From the NCBI RefSeq assembly GCF_007754425.1, contig NZ_CP037452.1, positions 372,001 to 436,000 of the forward strand: DNA of 64,000 nt. Direction: 5' to 3'. Source of the stretch: Gimesia fumaroli (GTDB lineage: Bacteria; Planctomycetota; Planctomycetia; Planctomycetales; Planctomycetaceae). This document shows, piece after piece, positions 1-8,475 of the stretch (position 1 is its first letter; each line of letters opens with the position of its first letter). The notes under the pieces were generated by a model. It was not told the origin of the DNA, did no database searches, and was given only the letters and a program-made list of their open reading frames with translations. A program made the position numbers and the translations under genes.

Positions 1-379
1 GATTCTGGATCTGGCGGGACTGCCTGCAAAGCCGGAGCAACATCGGGACGGCGTCAGTCTCAAGCCTTTATTGACAGGGCAGTCTCAGTTGAAGCGAGAT
101 GCGTTGTACTGGCATTATCCACATTACTCCAATCAGGGGGGCATCCCAGGGGGTGCAATCCGCAAGGGAGACTGGAAACTGATTGAGCGCTTCGAAGATG
201 GTCGCGCGCAGCTCTATAACCTGAAGCAGGATCTCGGAGAACGGACCGATCTGGCATCCAAAGAGACGCAGCGCGTCTCTGATATGCGTCAACAACTGCA
301 TCGTTGGTATCAGGAAACGGATGCCAAGTTTTTACGTGCGAAGCCGAACGGACCAGAGCCCTGGCAACCTGAGAACTGA
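1..379 (+). CDS. Sulfatase (arylsulfatase A-type), C-terminal fragment
   Basis: The reading frame is open from base 2, so the gene starts upstream of the window and only about 125 C-terminal residues are present. The visible part has the usual end of a planctomycete sulfatase: an LDLAGLP segment, DGVSLKPLL, LYWHYPHY, an AIRKGDWKLIE strand, then LYNLKQDLGERTDLA and a short basic tail. Sulfatases of this family hydrolyse sulfate esters, often on algal polysaccharides, and are normally exported. The catalytic Cys/Ser (formylglycine) motif and the signal peptide would lie outside the window, so activity and location cannot be read here. It is followed by 237 bp without a gene. The family call is firm; the substrate is unknown. 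Confidence 0.9.
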   Translation, partial: ILDLAGLPAKPEQHRDGVSLKPLLTGQSQLKRDALYWHYPHYSNQGGIPGGAIRKGDWKLIERFEDGRAQLYNLKQDLGERTDLASKETQRVSDMRQQLHRWYQETDAKFLRAKPNGPEPWQPEN

Positions 380-616
380 TAGGGGGAATTGAACAAATCT
401 AAAGGCAACGATTGTCTTAACAGATGGAGAATAACTTCATAAAGAATTCAAAATTGATTATGCATGCGGGAAAATAATTGCCGTCAGTCCTTTCATTTTC
501 TGGTGATCTGTTATAATTCAATGTATCACCGTAATTTGTGGTCGAAAATCATTATTGATCATTCACTTTGAAACGGCATTTCTCCAATCAAACCCTATCC
601 ATGATTGAGACGTTTT

Positions 617-1579
617 ATGGCACAGTCAACCTTGCCGGAACAGAGCGAAAAATACGCTCAAAAACTGAGCCTGTTAAGAAATAATCTCAGTAGCGTGATT
701 CGGGGGAAGTCGGAGAGCATCGATATGATGATCGTCGCGTTGCTCTCTAGTGGGTCTGTGTTGATGGAAGATGTTCCCGGAACGGGGAAAACGACTCTGG
801 CCAAAGCACTCGCACGCTCGCTTGATGTTCCTTTCAATCGTGTGCAGTTTACGCCCGATCTGCTGCCGACGGATATTCTCGGTTCTTCGATTTATAATCC
901 TGTGGATGGCACCTTTCATTTTAGGGAAGGGCCCATTTTTTGTAATATCCTGCTGGCGGATGAAATTAACCGTGCGTCGCCTCGAACGCAATCGGCTCTC
1001 TTGGAAGCGATGAGTGAATCGCAGGCCACCATTGAAGGAGTTCGTTACTTACTTCCTTCCCCGTTCTTTGTTCTGGCGACTCAGAATCCGGTTGACTTTC
1101 ATGGCACCTATCCTTTGCCGGAAGCGCAACTGGACCGTTTTCTGATTCATCTGCAACTGGGTTACCCGGATACAGATCATGAAATCGAAATCCTGTTTGC
1201 GCAATCAACCGAGCACCCCGTGGATCATTTGGAACGGGTGCTGAACCATGAAGAGGTTGTGCAAATGCAGGATCAGGTAAAAACCGTGCATGTCGAACAG
1301 AGCGTGGCCCGCTATATGATCGATCTGGTGAATGCGACGCGGAACGATGCTCGTCTGAAACTGGGTGTCAGCCCCCGTGGTTCGCTAATGCTGTTCCGTG
1401 CGGCGCAGGCGATTGCATTTTTAAAAGGCAGGAATTATGTGCTGCCAGATGATGTGCAGCACATGGCTGACTATGTCTTAGCGCACCGTTTAATTTTAAC
1501 ATCGAAAGCAAAATACAGCAGTATTACCAAAATGGATGTGGTCTCCGATATTGTCCAAAAAGTGAAAGTACCCAATTAG
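617..1579 (+). CDS. MoxR-family AAA+ ATPase
   Basis: A 320-residue cytoplasmic AAA+ ATPase of the MoxR branch, which acts as a chaperone-like partner of DUF58 or von Willebrand-type proteins. Walker A (GTGKT) is at residues 55-59, Walker B (ILLADEINRA) at 111-120, the sensor-1 strand (LATQNP) at 153-158, and the MoxR lid domain follows with SPRGSLML. The length is normal. A TTG at 605 would add four residues, but I prefer the ATG at 617. It is the first gene of a MoxR - DUF58 - transglutaminase run, an arrangement widespread in bacteria and linked to envelope-related processes, though the exact role is not established. Identification is firm; the substrate is unknown. Confidence 0.93.
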   Translation: MAQSTLPEQSEKYAQKLSLLRNNLSSVIRGKSESIDMMIVALLSSGSVLMEDVPGTGKTTLAKALARSLDVPFNRVQFTPDLLPTDILGSSIYNPVDGTFHFREGPIFCNILLADEINRASPRTQSALLEAMSESQATIEGVRYLLPSPFFVLATQNPVDFHGTYPLPEAQLDRFLIHLQLGYPDTDHEIEILFAQSTEHPVDHLERVLNHEEVVQMQDQVKTVHVEQSVARYMIDLVNATRNDARLKLGVSPRGSLMLFRAAQAIAFLKGRNYVLPDDVQHMADYVLAHRLILTSKAKYSSITKMDVVSDIVQKVKVPN

Positions 1580-1683
1580 CCGCACATGCGGGCTTATGGT
1601 TTTAGGAGCTGTGCTCGACAAGGCCACATCCTCAAAATGAATCTCTCGTTTCAACTCAGAAACCAAGAAGTGTTGAATCAGTA

Positions 1684-3021
1684 ATGCATGTCTCGGAATA
1701 CGATCCTTATTCACCCACGATCCGAAAAAAAGATTCGTTTACGAATCGCCTGCTGCTAGTGCGCATGCATAAGCATTACTGGTACTACCGGGTGACGTAT
1801 CCGGGAAAAATTCTGTTGTTCGCGTTTTTTCTGTCTGGTGTCGGTACGATTTCTGTATCGGTTCCCATCTATAATCTGTTCAGCGTGCTGATGGCACTGA
1901 TATTGATCGACGGAATCGTGTCCTGGATTTTTCGTCCCCACTGTGATCTTCGAGGAGATTTTCCCGCACAGACAACAGCCGGGCAACCGGCGGTTGGGCA
2001 TTTTACCGTGACAAACAAGGGCTGGTTGCCGATTTACGATCTGGCGGTTTCCTTTCGCTGGCTGGAAAAACCGCTCTCGCAAACTGACCGGGATGATACG
2101 CTGGATTATCTGCCGCGCGGAGAATCCGTCGATATGACTGTGACCATTGATGCACCCCAAAGAGGGTTTTACGCGCTACCCAAATTAGGTGTGCATACCC
2201 TGTTTCCCTTTCATCTCAACCGTTCAGGCAGCGCCGCACTTCCGGGGAAGTCGCTGCTGGTATTGCCCGCCTTTCATCAACTGACGAGCGTCGATTTACC
2301 GGTTGGCAGTAAATTTCAGCCTGGTGGAATCGCATTGACTTCCAATGTAGGAGAGTCTCCTGAATATGTTGGGAATCGCGAATATGTTCCCGGTGAACCG
2401 GCACGCCGACTCGATTTTCGTTCGTGGGCTCGATTGGGAAAGCCGGTCGTACGCGAATATCAGGAAGAGTACTATTGCCGGATTGCCTTGATTCTTGATA
2501 CGTATATGCCTAACGATTCGTGGCTGGTCCGCAAGTTAAAGAGCCTTCGTCAGCGTTATCAGCCCAAAACTGATTATGGGCAATCTATGAATGTGCTGGA
2601 AGCGGGGATCAGCCTGACTGCTTCTATCGCGGATGCTTTATCCCGCGGGGAGTATCTGATTGACCTGTTCGCTGCCGGCCCGGAATTATATGTATTTCGG
2701 GCAGGGCGACACACGGCGCACTTTGATAATGTGCTGGAAATTCTTTCCTGTGTTGATCGTTGTCCCGATGACCCCTTCGAGACCATCGGTCCGGCGGTTT
2801 TTGAAGAATTATCCAATGTCTCGACGGCAGTCTGCATTTTCCTGGATTGGGACGAACAACGCGAAAAAATGGCACGGGCTGTTTTGGATTCCGGATCTAG
2901 CCTGAAAACAATTATCATTCATGAGGGAGAAACAACAAAACCTTACAATTCCGATGAGTTCGGTCAGGCTTGGCACTTCACACCGGATAAAATCGCCAAG
3001 GGGAAGGTGGAATCATTATGA
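1684..3021 (+). CDS. DUF58 domain-containing membrane protein
   Basis: A 445-residue protein with an N-terminal cytoplasmic stretch, two close hydrophobic segments at about residues 36-70, then a beta-rich region and the DUF58 signature (GEPARRLDFRSWARLG, then VREYQEE) around residues 236-262. DUF58 proteins accompany MoxR ATPases and transglutaminase-like proteins; their biochemical role is not established. The gene overlaps the next one by 4 bp (ATGA), so the two are probably translationally coupled. The start at 1684 gives a longer N-terminus than usual; a later Met before the first membrane segment is possible. The family call is reliable. Confidence 0.9.
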   Translation: MHVSEYDPYSPTIRKKDSFTNRLLLVRMHKHYWYYRVTYPGKILLFAFFLSGVGTISVSVPIYNLFSVLMALILIDGIVSWIFRPHCDLRGDFPAQTTAGQPAVGHFTVTNKGWLPIYDLAVSFRWLEKPLSQTDRDDTLDYLPRGESVDMTVTIDAPQRGFYALPKLGVHTLFPFHLNRSGSAALPGKSLLVLPAFHQLTSVDLPVGSKFQPGGIALTSNVGESPEYVGNREYVPGEPARRLDFRSWARLGKPVVREYQEEYYCRIALILDTYMPNDSWLVRKLKSLRQRYQPKTDYGQSMNVLEAGISLTASIADALSRGEYLIDLFAAGPELYVFRAGRHTAHFDNVLEILSCVDRCPDDPFETIGPAVFEELSNVSTAVCIFLDWDEQREKMARAVLDSGSSLKTIIIHEGETTKPYNSDEFGQAWHFTPDKIAKGKVESL

Positions 3022-5036
3022 ATGCGCAACGTACCATCGCATTCACGATGCTCAGCCTGGAAGCGGCCATCTTTGGGATCCTCTCGGAAACGCTGTTTTT
3101 CTCTGCCAGTATCGTGATACTGGCTGCCTTGTCGTATTTCCCGATTTTGCATTTTCCATTTTCACGTCGTCAGGTCTTTTGGACGACCAGTATGTTGGCC
3201 GTGCTGTTTATGGTGAAATACATGCTCTCGCAGCATGAGTTCACACTGGATCAAATGGCAATTCGAACGCCTTTAGCGTATGCGGCTGCACAATTTGTAA
3301 TGACCGTCCAACTCCGCCAGCTGTTTGATCGTCACTTTGTTCCTTTTCTGCCGATTTCATTTCCTTTATTCGGCGTTGTTGTGTTCATTCTGACCGGAGA
3401 TATCCTGATTCACAGTTCACGAGGCCTGTATTATCAGATTCTTGTTTTTATTTATGTGATGCTGACAGGGGTCTTTTGCCAATTAGGGCATGCTGTTCGG
3501 GAAGAAAGCAAAAAGCAGAAAAAAAAGTGGTCTGTTTATGTCATCCGTGCAAACGTCTTTGTAGTGGTCTGGTTGTTAGCCTGGCTGACGGCGACTGGCT
3601 TGGATCGTTATGAGCGTGAGTTGGATCAACTGTACTATCGTCTGATTGAACCGCGCACTTCCGGGATCGCGTCTCGTGCCGGATTTTCATCCATTTCAAA
3701 ACTGGGCAGTCTGACGAAACAGTTTGATTCGGGTTCCGAGCAGGTTCGCTTACGTGTTAAATCGACTGATGAACCAGGCTACTTGCGGGGTCGCGCTTTT
3801 GTGCAGTTTTTTAACTCGGAATGGCATTCGGAAGTCGGGAGTCACAACGCGCCAATCATCGCCGTCCCGCCCGCGGGCGTCAAAACTGATATCCTGCAAG
3901 AGGGAACCTGGTTCCAGATCGGGCAGGCGAATTCTTCCAACTGGATTGAATTTCAAATTTGGACTGATGTGCCCGGTCATATTTTTGCCCCATTGAATAC
4001 ACCTTTGGTCCATGCTGTTGCCGATAGCCTGCAGTTCGATAGCCAGGATGTGTTAACATCGCGATCATTGGAACGCGGTTATCCGTATCTGCTGTTTTTT
4101 CCGCGTAACCAACTGCCCCATCGGCCGGAATCAGAGCAGTCTCTAAAACGACTGTTACAACTTCCGTATGACATTTCTCCCGAAATCAAACAATTGGCAG
4201 ACAAGATTTTTGCCGGCTGCAAAACGTCTGCTCAGAAAATCGAACGCATTCAAACCTATTTTCCAAACAACTATCAATATGAATTAGGCATCTCGGTTCC
4301 CCCCGGCAAAGACCCGTTGACCTACTTTTTGCTCGAGAAACCAAACGCACATTGTGAATATTTTGCATCAGGCACAGCCCTGTTGCTAAGGCTGGCTGGA
4401 GTTCCCTGTCGTTATGTCACGGGTTATGTTGTCCGCGAACGAAATCACTATGATCAATTCTGGATTGCCCGTAACAGGCATGCGCATGCCTGGGTCGAGG
4501 CCTGGGATGATCAACGGGGCTGGGTTACAGTTGAGTCCACACCCTCCGCCGGACAACCCGAATATTACGCTCCCAGTTCAGCCAAACAGTATTGGGAGTC
4601 GTTTATCGGACAATTTTCCCGCTTGAAAACCGCCCTGCAGCAAGGGCAGTGGATCCTGGCACTCTCAGAGGCACAACTCCCTTTGGTATTATTGGTTTGT
4701 GGTGTGGCTCTCTGGTTTGGTTTTCGTTGGCTTATTCGCCTCTGTCGCAGACGATTGCAGGAACGAGCTGCATTTCGGGAGGAACCGCTGTATATTCAGG
4801 AACTGCACCTATTGTTGGCACAGATGGATCGTCTGATGGGGAAACATCAGCTTGTAAGAATGCCCGGCGAGACATTGATGCAGTTTTCCCGGCGGATTGA
4901 AAGCCAAGGTGCTTCCGAATGGTATCAGGCTTATGCCAGTAGTCGCTTCATGCCGGAAAGTGTAGCCACTAAAGAGTTAATCGTTCAGTTGAAGCGGCAG
5001 TTGCAGGAAATTCGTAACCAAAAATCACTCGCCTGA
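3018..5036 (+). CDS. Transglutaminase-like membrane protein (TgpA/DUF3488 type)
   Basis: A 672-residue integral membrane protein. The first 200 residues contain several membrane segments, followed by a large extracytoplasmic region with a transglutaminase-like core and a C-terminal membrane segment near 560-580 with a cytoplasmic tail. The nucleophile Cys is C446 (AHCEYFASG), the His is H490 (HAHAWVE), and the third triad position is a Glu (E506, WVTVEST) where the family usually has Asp. Pseudomonas TgpA has this architecture and is important for viability, but its substrate is not settled. Third gene of the MoxR-DUF58 run, with an ATGA overlap upstream. The Asp to Glu change may be tolerated; activity is unproven. 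Confidence 0.9.
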   Translation: MNAQRTIAFTMLSLEAAIFGILSETLFFSASIVILAALSYFPILHFPFSRRQVFWTTSMLAVLFMVKYMLSQHEFTLDQMAIRTPLAYAAAQFVMTVQLRQLFDRHFVPFLPISFPLFGVVVFILTGDILIHSSRGLYYQILVFIYVMLTGVFCQLGHAVREESKKQKKKWSVYVIRANVFVVVWLLAWLTATGLDRYERELDQLYYRLIEPRTSGIASRAGFSSISKLGSLTKQFDSGSEQVRLRVKSTDEPGYLRGRAFVQFFNSEWHSEVGSHNAPIIAVPPAGVKTDILQEGTWFQIGQANSSNWIEFQIWTDVPGHIFAPLNTPLVHAVADSLQFDSQDVLTSRSLERGYPYLLFFPRNQLPHRPESEQSLKRLLQLPYDISPEIKQLADKIFAGCKTSAQKIERIQTYFPNNYQYELGISVPPGKDPLTYFLLEKPNAHCEYFASGTALLLRLAGVPCRYVTGYVVRERNHYDQFWIARNRHAHAWVEAWDDQRGWVTVESTPSAGQPEYYAPSSAKQYWESFIGQFSRLKTALQQGQWILALSEAQLPLVLLVCGVALWFGFRWLIRLCRRRLQERAAFREEPLYIQELHLLLAQMDRLMGKHQLVRMPGETLMQFSRRIESQGASEWYQAYASSRFMPESVATKELIVQLKRQLQEIRNQKSLA

Positions 5037-5238
5037 AGCTTTGAGCGGCAGATTTTGCAGGTCAAAATGGTCTTGGCAGCCAACCCCGGTCTGGCTAGAA
5101 TCCGACCCTCATCTCTCACTTCTCAGTTGAAACTTCCAACTATTGTACTTTACGACTTTAAAAGACGAGCAGCGTGTTCGCCTTATTTGTGTGCGCGCCT
5201 GCTGACAAAACTTTAGAAAAAGAAACGGGATTCTCTCA

Positions 5239-5448
5239 ATGAAAGTTCTCTCAAAAGTACTCATCATAGCGATCATTCCCAGTATGTCTTTTTTGGCTTC
5301 CGGATGTGAAATGCTTCCGCATGCGTTACAGCCCAGCCAATGGCATAAGCTGAATCGCGGACCGGCTCCACGGCAGGATACCTATTTTTCCGTACCTGAC
5401 AATATTCCGGAACTGGAACCGGAAATATCGCTAGTGAGTGAGAAATAA
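5239..5448 (+). CDS. Small predicted lipoprotein (69 aa)
   Basis: A 69-residue protein beginning with a basic N-terminus, a hydrophobic stretch and a lipobox-like LASGC, so residue 23 should become the lipidated Cys. The mature part is about 47 residues, rich in Pro and charged residues (HALQPSQWHKL, NIPELEPEIS), with no domain I recognise. A signal peptide with a lipobox and a clean stop support it as a real gene despite its size. It sits alone between the transglutaminase gene and a convergent metallophosphatase gene. There is only a weak ribosome-binding site (CGGGA). Function unknown. Confidence 0.7.
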   Translation: MKVLSKVLIIAIIPSMSFLASGCEMLPHALQPSQWHKLNRGPAPRQDTYFSVPDNIPELEPEISLVSEK

Positions 5449-5503
5449 AACTGTCCGGGTCTATTCTTCCTGACCACTTCGAGGTAGAGCGTGGAGTGTA
5501 CGT

Positions 5504-6658
5504 CTATGGTTTCGAAGACTCCCGTGCCGAACTGGGAAATGTCTGGCGGTCCAAAACTTCATTCTTCAAGCTCTTTAACTCAGCGGTCATCATTCCTGAG
5601 CTTCGATTACAGGTCAGCAATAGATAGCCGTCCTTTCCTGCCAGAAACCGCGAGTGCGGGTCCGCGTACTGTGTGCCCGTTCCACTGAGGGATGTATTGT
5701 AGTAAGTCAGTCCCTCCCATTCAGCGCGCTCGGCATAGTAACCAAAGCCGGTCACACAGATGGTCCCTCTCTGAAACAGCTGGTGCCAGCCTCCCCCAAG
5801 CTGATTGCGAATATTCGCATTCCGCTCGTTGTAAAGCGTGACAACCTTTCCCGGCGCTTTGGCTGTGAGTGACTCATACCAGCGGTATTGATCGGAATTC
5901 CGGTCGAACGCATGACAGGTTTGCCACGTTGTGCCGAAGTCCGAAATATGGTTGAAGTCGAGGCCTATGAAGCGGAGATCAAACTCCGGGAGATCGAAGT
6001 GCCATTTCCATTCCTCATTGGGCAGTTCAAAGAACCGTCGAAATGCGGTCGCTTCCACATCATAGACTGCGTGTGCGGGCCGTGTTTTACCACGCGGATG
6101 AACCTCGCGGTCATGATTTCCGAGAATCGGCATGAAGGGCGTCGATTGAAATAACTCCGGGTACGTATCGATCAGTTCAATGTATGGTTTGATACACGCG
6201 CGCTCTCCAGCTCCGCAAGTCTGCCAGAGATTGCGGATGTTATCACCGGCGGTCAACAACAGGTGGACATCTTCTTTAATCAGACTGGATAAATCGGGTT
6301 TTGACTGCCAGTCAGCAACAATCGCAGCCCGCAGTGTGTCAGTCGGGTAGGCTTTAAATGTATTCACATCAGAACGCTGGTGTCTTGTTTTTACCGAGTA
6401 GTGATATGTTGCATTCTGATGCGTGAGAGGTATTTCGACGTGATGCAGTGTCGTCGTTTCTTCCAGCCGCCTGGTTTCCATGGTCTCAGGTGTCAGGCCA
6501 TAACTCACAACAGAATCACCGGGCTGATCGGTCAGCCAGTTAACAACGATTTTATCTGGCTGATTCGATTTATGAGTTAACCAGATCCGTTGAATCTCAG
6601 CAGAAGAAACGATGTGCGGTACAAAAAAGACACTGAGTAAAAGCAGCAGAGTTCGCAT
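5504..6658 (-). CDS. Secreted metallophosphoesterase-like protein, degenerate metal site
   Basis: A 384-residue protein with a signal peptide (about residues 1-20), a fibronectin/purple-acid-phosphatase-type N-terminal domain (residues 21-105) and a calcineurin-like phosphoesterase fold. D116 (VADW), D139 (AGDN) and the GNHD motif at 180-183 match metal ligands of the family. The later His motifs do not: where a pair of His (HHP) is expected the sequence reads TLYNERN (274-280), and where GHxHxY is expected it reads GFGYYAER (304-311). It may therefore be catalytically weak, use another metal set, or act as a binding protein. Convergent with the small lipoprotein gene. Fold confident; activity doubtful. 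Confidence 0.8.
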   Translation of the reverse strand: MRTLLLLLSVFFVPHIVSSAEIQRIWLTHKSNQPDKIVVNWLTDQPGDSVVSYGLTPETMETRRLEETTTLHHVEIPLTHQNATYHYSVKTRHQRSDVNTFKAYPTDTLRAAIVADWQSKPDLSSLIKEDVHLLLTAGDNIRNLWQTCGAGERACIKPYIELIDTYPELFQSTPFMPILGNHDREVHPRGKTRPAHAVYDVEATAFRRFFELPNEEWKWHFDLPEFDLRFIGLDFNHISDFGTTWQTCHAFDRNSDQYRWYESLTAKAPGKVVTLYNERNANIRNQLGGGWHQLFQRGTICVTGFGYYAERAEWEGLTYYNTSLSGTGTQYADPHSRFLAGKDGYLLLTCNRSSGMMTAELKSLKNEVLDRQTFPSSARESSKP

Positions 6659-6889
6659 GTAAAGTCGCTCGTTCGTTCATGAATGAATGGCAGGAAGGAT
6701 TGAGTCGCAAGTGTGCATTATACCAGATTCGTAATCGGTGTACCTGTGTGAGAAGATCCCTTAATGTTATTTAAAAACAACCGTCTCAGGGTGCCTGTTT
6801 TGACCAACGCCATTCCAATCGAATTCGTAGTAATGATTAATCCTGAATCTTCCCTGAGAAATCAGTAATTTTGTAGTTGATTTCTTCTT

Positions 6890-8455
6890 TTGGACAGGAA
6901 AAGTACGGGGCAGACTCCTAGAATTACATTCCGCAGCAACTATCAAAATAGATTAAGATCGTCTGTTTATTCCTTATTTCGTATTTCTGGTGTTCGATTG
7001 ACAACTAACGCGAGCGACCTGGCAAATCAGAAAGTCACTCCCGGTGCGCGAAAAAAGTGGATCGTTGCGCTCATCATTTTTCTGGTCGTGTTATTGAGTT
7101 CTCCGATCTGGGGGAAAGGCCTCTGGGTCGATTTTTTCCAGTATCGTGCCACAAAAAATCTGCAGGCACGAAATCCGGAGAGCGCCCTGCAATGGCTGGC
7201 GTATGCGCAGTCGCTGGATGATGCCAATCCCAGGACCAGGATTTTACGCGCGCGGTCGTTCAGAAAGTCACACGATGTTAAACAAGCCTATGAAGAGTTA
7301 AAAGCATATTATCAACTCGCTGGTGCGACAGACGAATATCAGCAGGAGCAATGGTTGTTCAATGCGCAGATTGGTGAGAATGCTGATTTACAACGGCATT
7401 TGAGTGAGTTGCTGATCAACCCCCAAGGCGATATTCAGGATATCTGTGAGACGTATGTCAACAGTTGCGTGTTGAACTATCAATTCAATGCTGCACTTCA
7501 AATTCTGGATCTCTGGGAAGCAGATTTTCCAGAGGATCCACTTCCTAATTTTATGCGCGGAAAAATTTACGAACACAGTCGAGCGTTGAAGGAAGCCACC
7601 GACGAGTATCAAAAAACGCTCAAGAAAGATCCACAATATGCCCCTGCGGCTTATAGTCTGGCGCGGGTGCAATTGACGCTCAAAAAAACAGAACCTGCCA
7701 TGCAGTATTATGAAACGGCAATTGCGAATACAGAATATCCGGCACCCGCTCAAGTGGGGCTGGCACGTTGCTTAAGGTTATTGAATCGCAATGAAGAAGC
7801 GAAAAAAGTATTGGCAGAAGTCCTGAAAAAAGAGAGCACACAATTGCAAAAAGAATACCAGGCGATGGGCGATCATAAATCAGCAGCGAATTCTTCCGCC
7901 CAACTGGAAATGGGAAACCTGGAGCTGGCCGAAAAAAATTATGCAGCAGCCCTTAAATGGCTGGAACCTGCTGCCCAGGCCAATCCAATCGATCTGGCGA
8001 TTAAAAATTCACTGGCGCTTGTTTATAGCCGCCTGGGGAGAAAGCAGGAAGCGAAGACACTCAGCCTGAAAATTAAAGAAACAAATGAAGCACTGGAAGA
8101 AATTCAACGTCTGTTAGATCAAATCCGAGAGAAGCCCGATGATGCAGAACTGCGATACCAGATTGGCAAACGGTACTTGAACTATGTCTCGGAAGAACAG
8201 GGAATTGTCTGGCTCAACAGTGTGTTTCGCTCTAACCCCAACCATGGGGGGGCGCACGACGAGCTGGCCAGATATTATGAACAGAATCTTTCACGTGGAG
8301 ACAGCTTTCAACGGCTGGCGAAAACTCATCGTGAGCAGGCAGATGTACAAGTGGCAAAACAACAACCGATCTCTGGAAGTAAGCCTGAGGGGGCGAAGAC
8401 GACTGAAACACAACAAACCCCTGTCAGTCCCTCCTTGTCATCTGAGCAAAAATAG
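6890..8455 (+). CDS. Membrane-anchored tetratricopeptide-repeat protein
   Basis: A roughly 520-residue protein with one hydrophobic anchor near residues 57-75 (WIVALIIFLVVLLS) followed by many TPR units (for example APAAYSLARVQLTLKKTEPAMQYY and the LALVYSRLGRKQEA segment), ending in a Lys/Pro/Gln/Thr-rich tail. It is probably anchored in the inner membrane with the TPRs outside the cytoplasm as a protein-interaction scaffold. No ATG lies before the anchor; TTG codons at 6890 and 6998 are the candidates and neither has a clear ribosome-binding site, so the N-terminus is uncertain. It ends shortly upstream of an FG-GAP lipoprotein gene, and the two probably form an operon. Confidence 0.85.
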   Translation: MDRKSTGQTPRITFRSNYQNRLRSSVYSLFRISGVRLTTNASDLANQKVTPGARKKWIVALIIFLVVLLSSPIWGKGLWVDFFQYRATKNLQARNPESALQWLAYAQSLDDANPRTRILRARSFRKSHDVKQAYEELKAYYQLAGATDEYQQEQWLFNAQIGENADLQRHLSELLINPQGDIQDICETYVNSCVLNYQFNAALQILDLWEADFPEDPLPNFMRGKIYEHSRALKEATDEYQKTLKKDPQYAPAAYSLARVQLTLKKTEPAMQYYETAIANTEYPAPAQVGLARCLRLLNRNEEAKKVLAEVLKKESTQLQKEYQAMGDHKSAANSSAQLEMGNLELAEKNYAAALKWLEPAAQANPIDLAIKNSLALVYSRLGRKQEAKTLSLKIKETNEALEEIQRLLDQIREKPDDAELRYQIGKRYLNYVSEEQGIVWLNSVFRSNPNHGGAHDELARYYEQNLSRGDSFQRLAKTHREQADVQVAKQQPISGSKPEGAKTTETQQTPVSPSLSSEQK

Positions 8456-8475
8456 AAAACCACGTGAGAATCAAG

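Noticed and set aside
115..123. TTATCCACA, a perfect DnaA box
   Set aside because: It is a single copy inside the sulfatase coding region, with no dnaA, AT-rich unwinding element or further boxes nearby.
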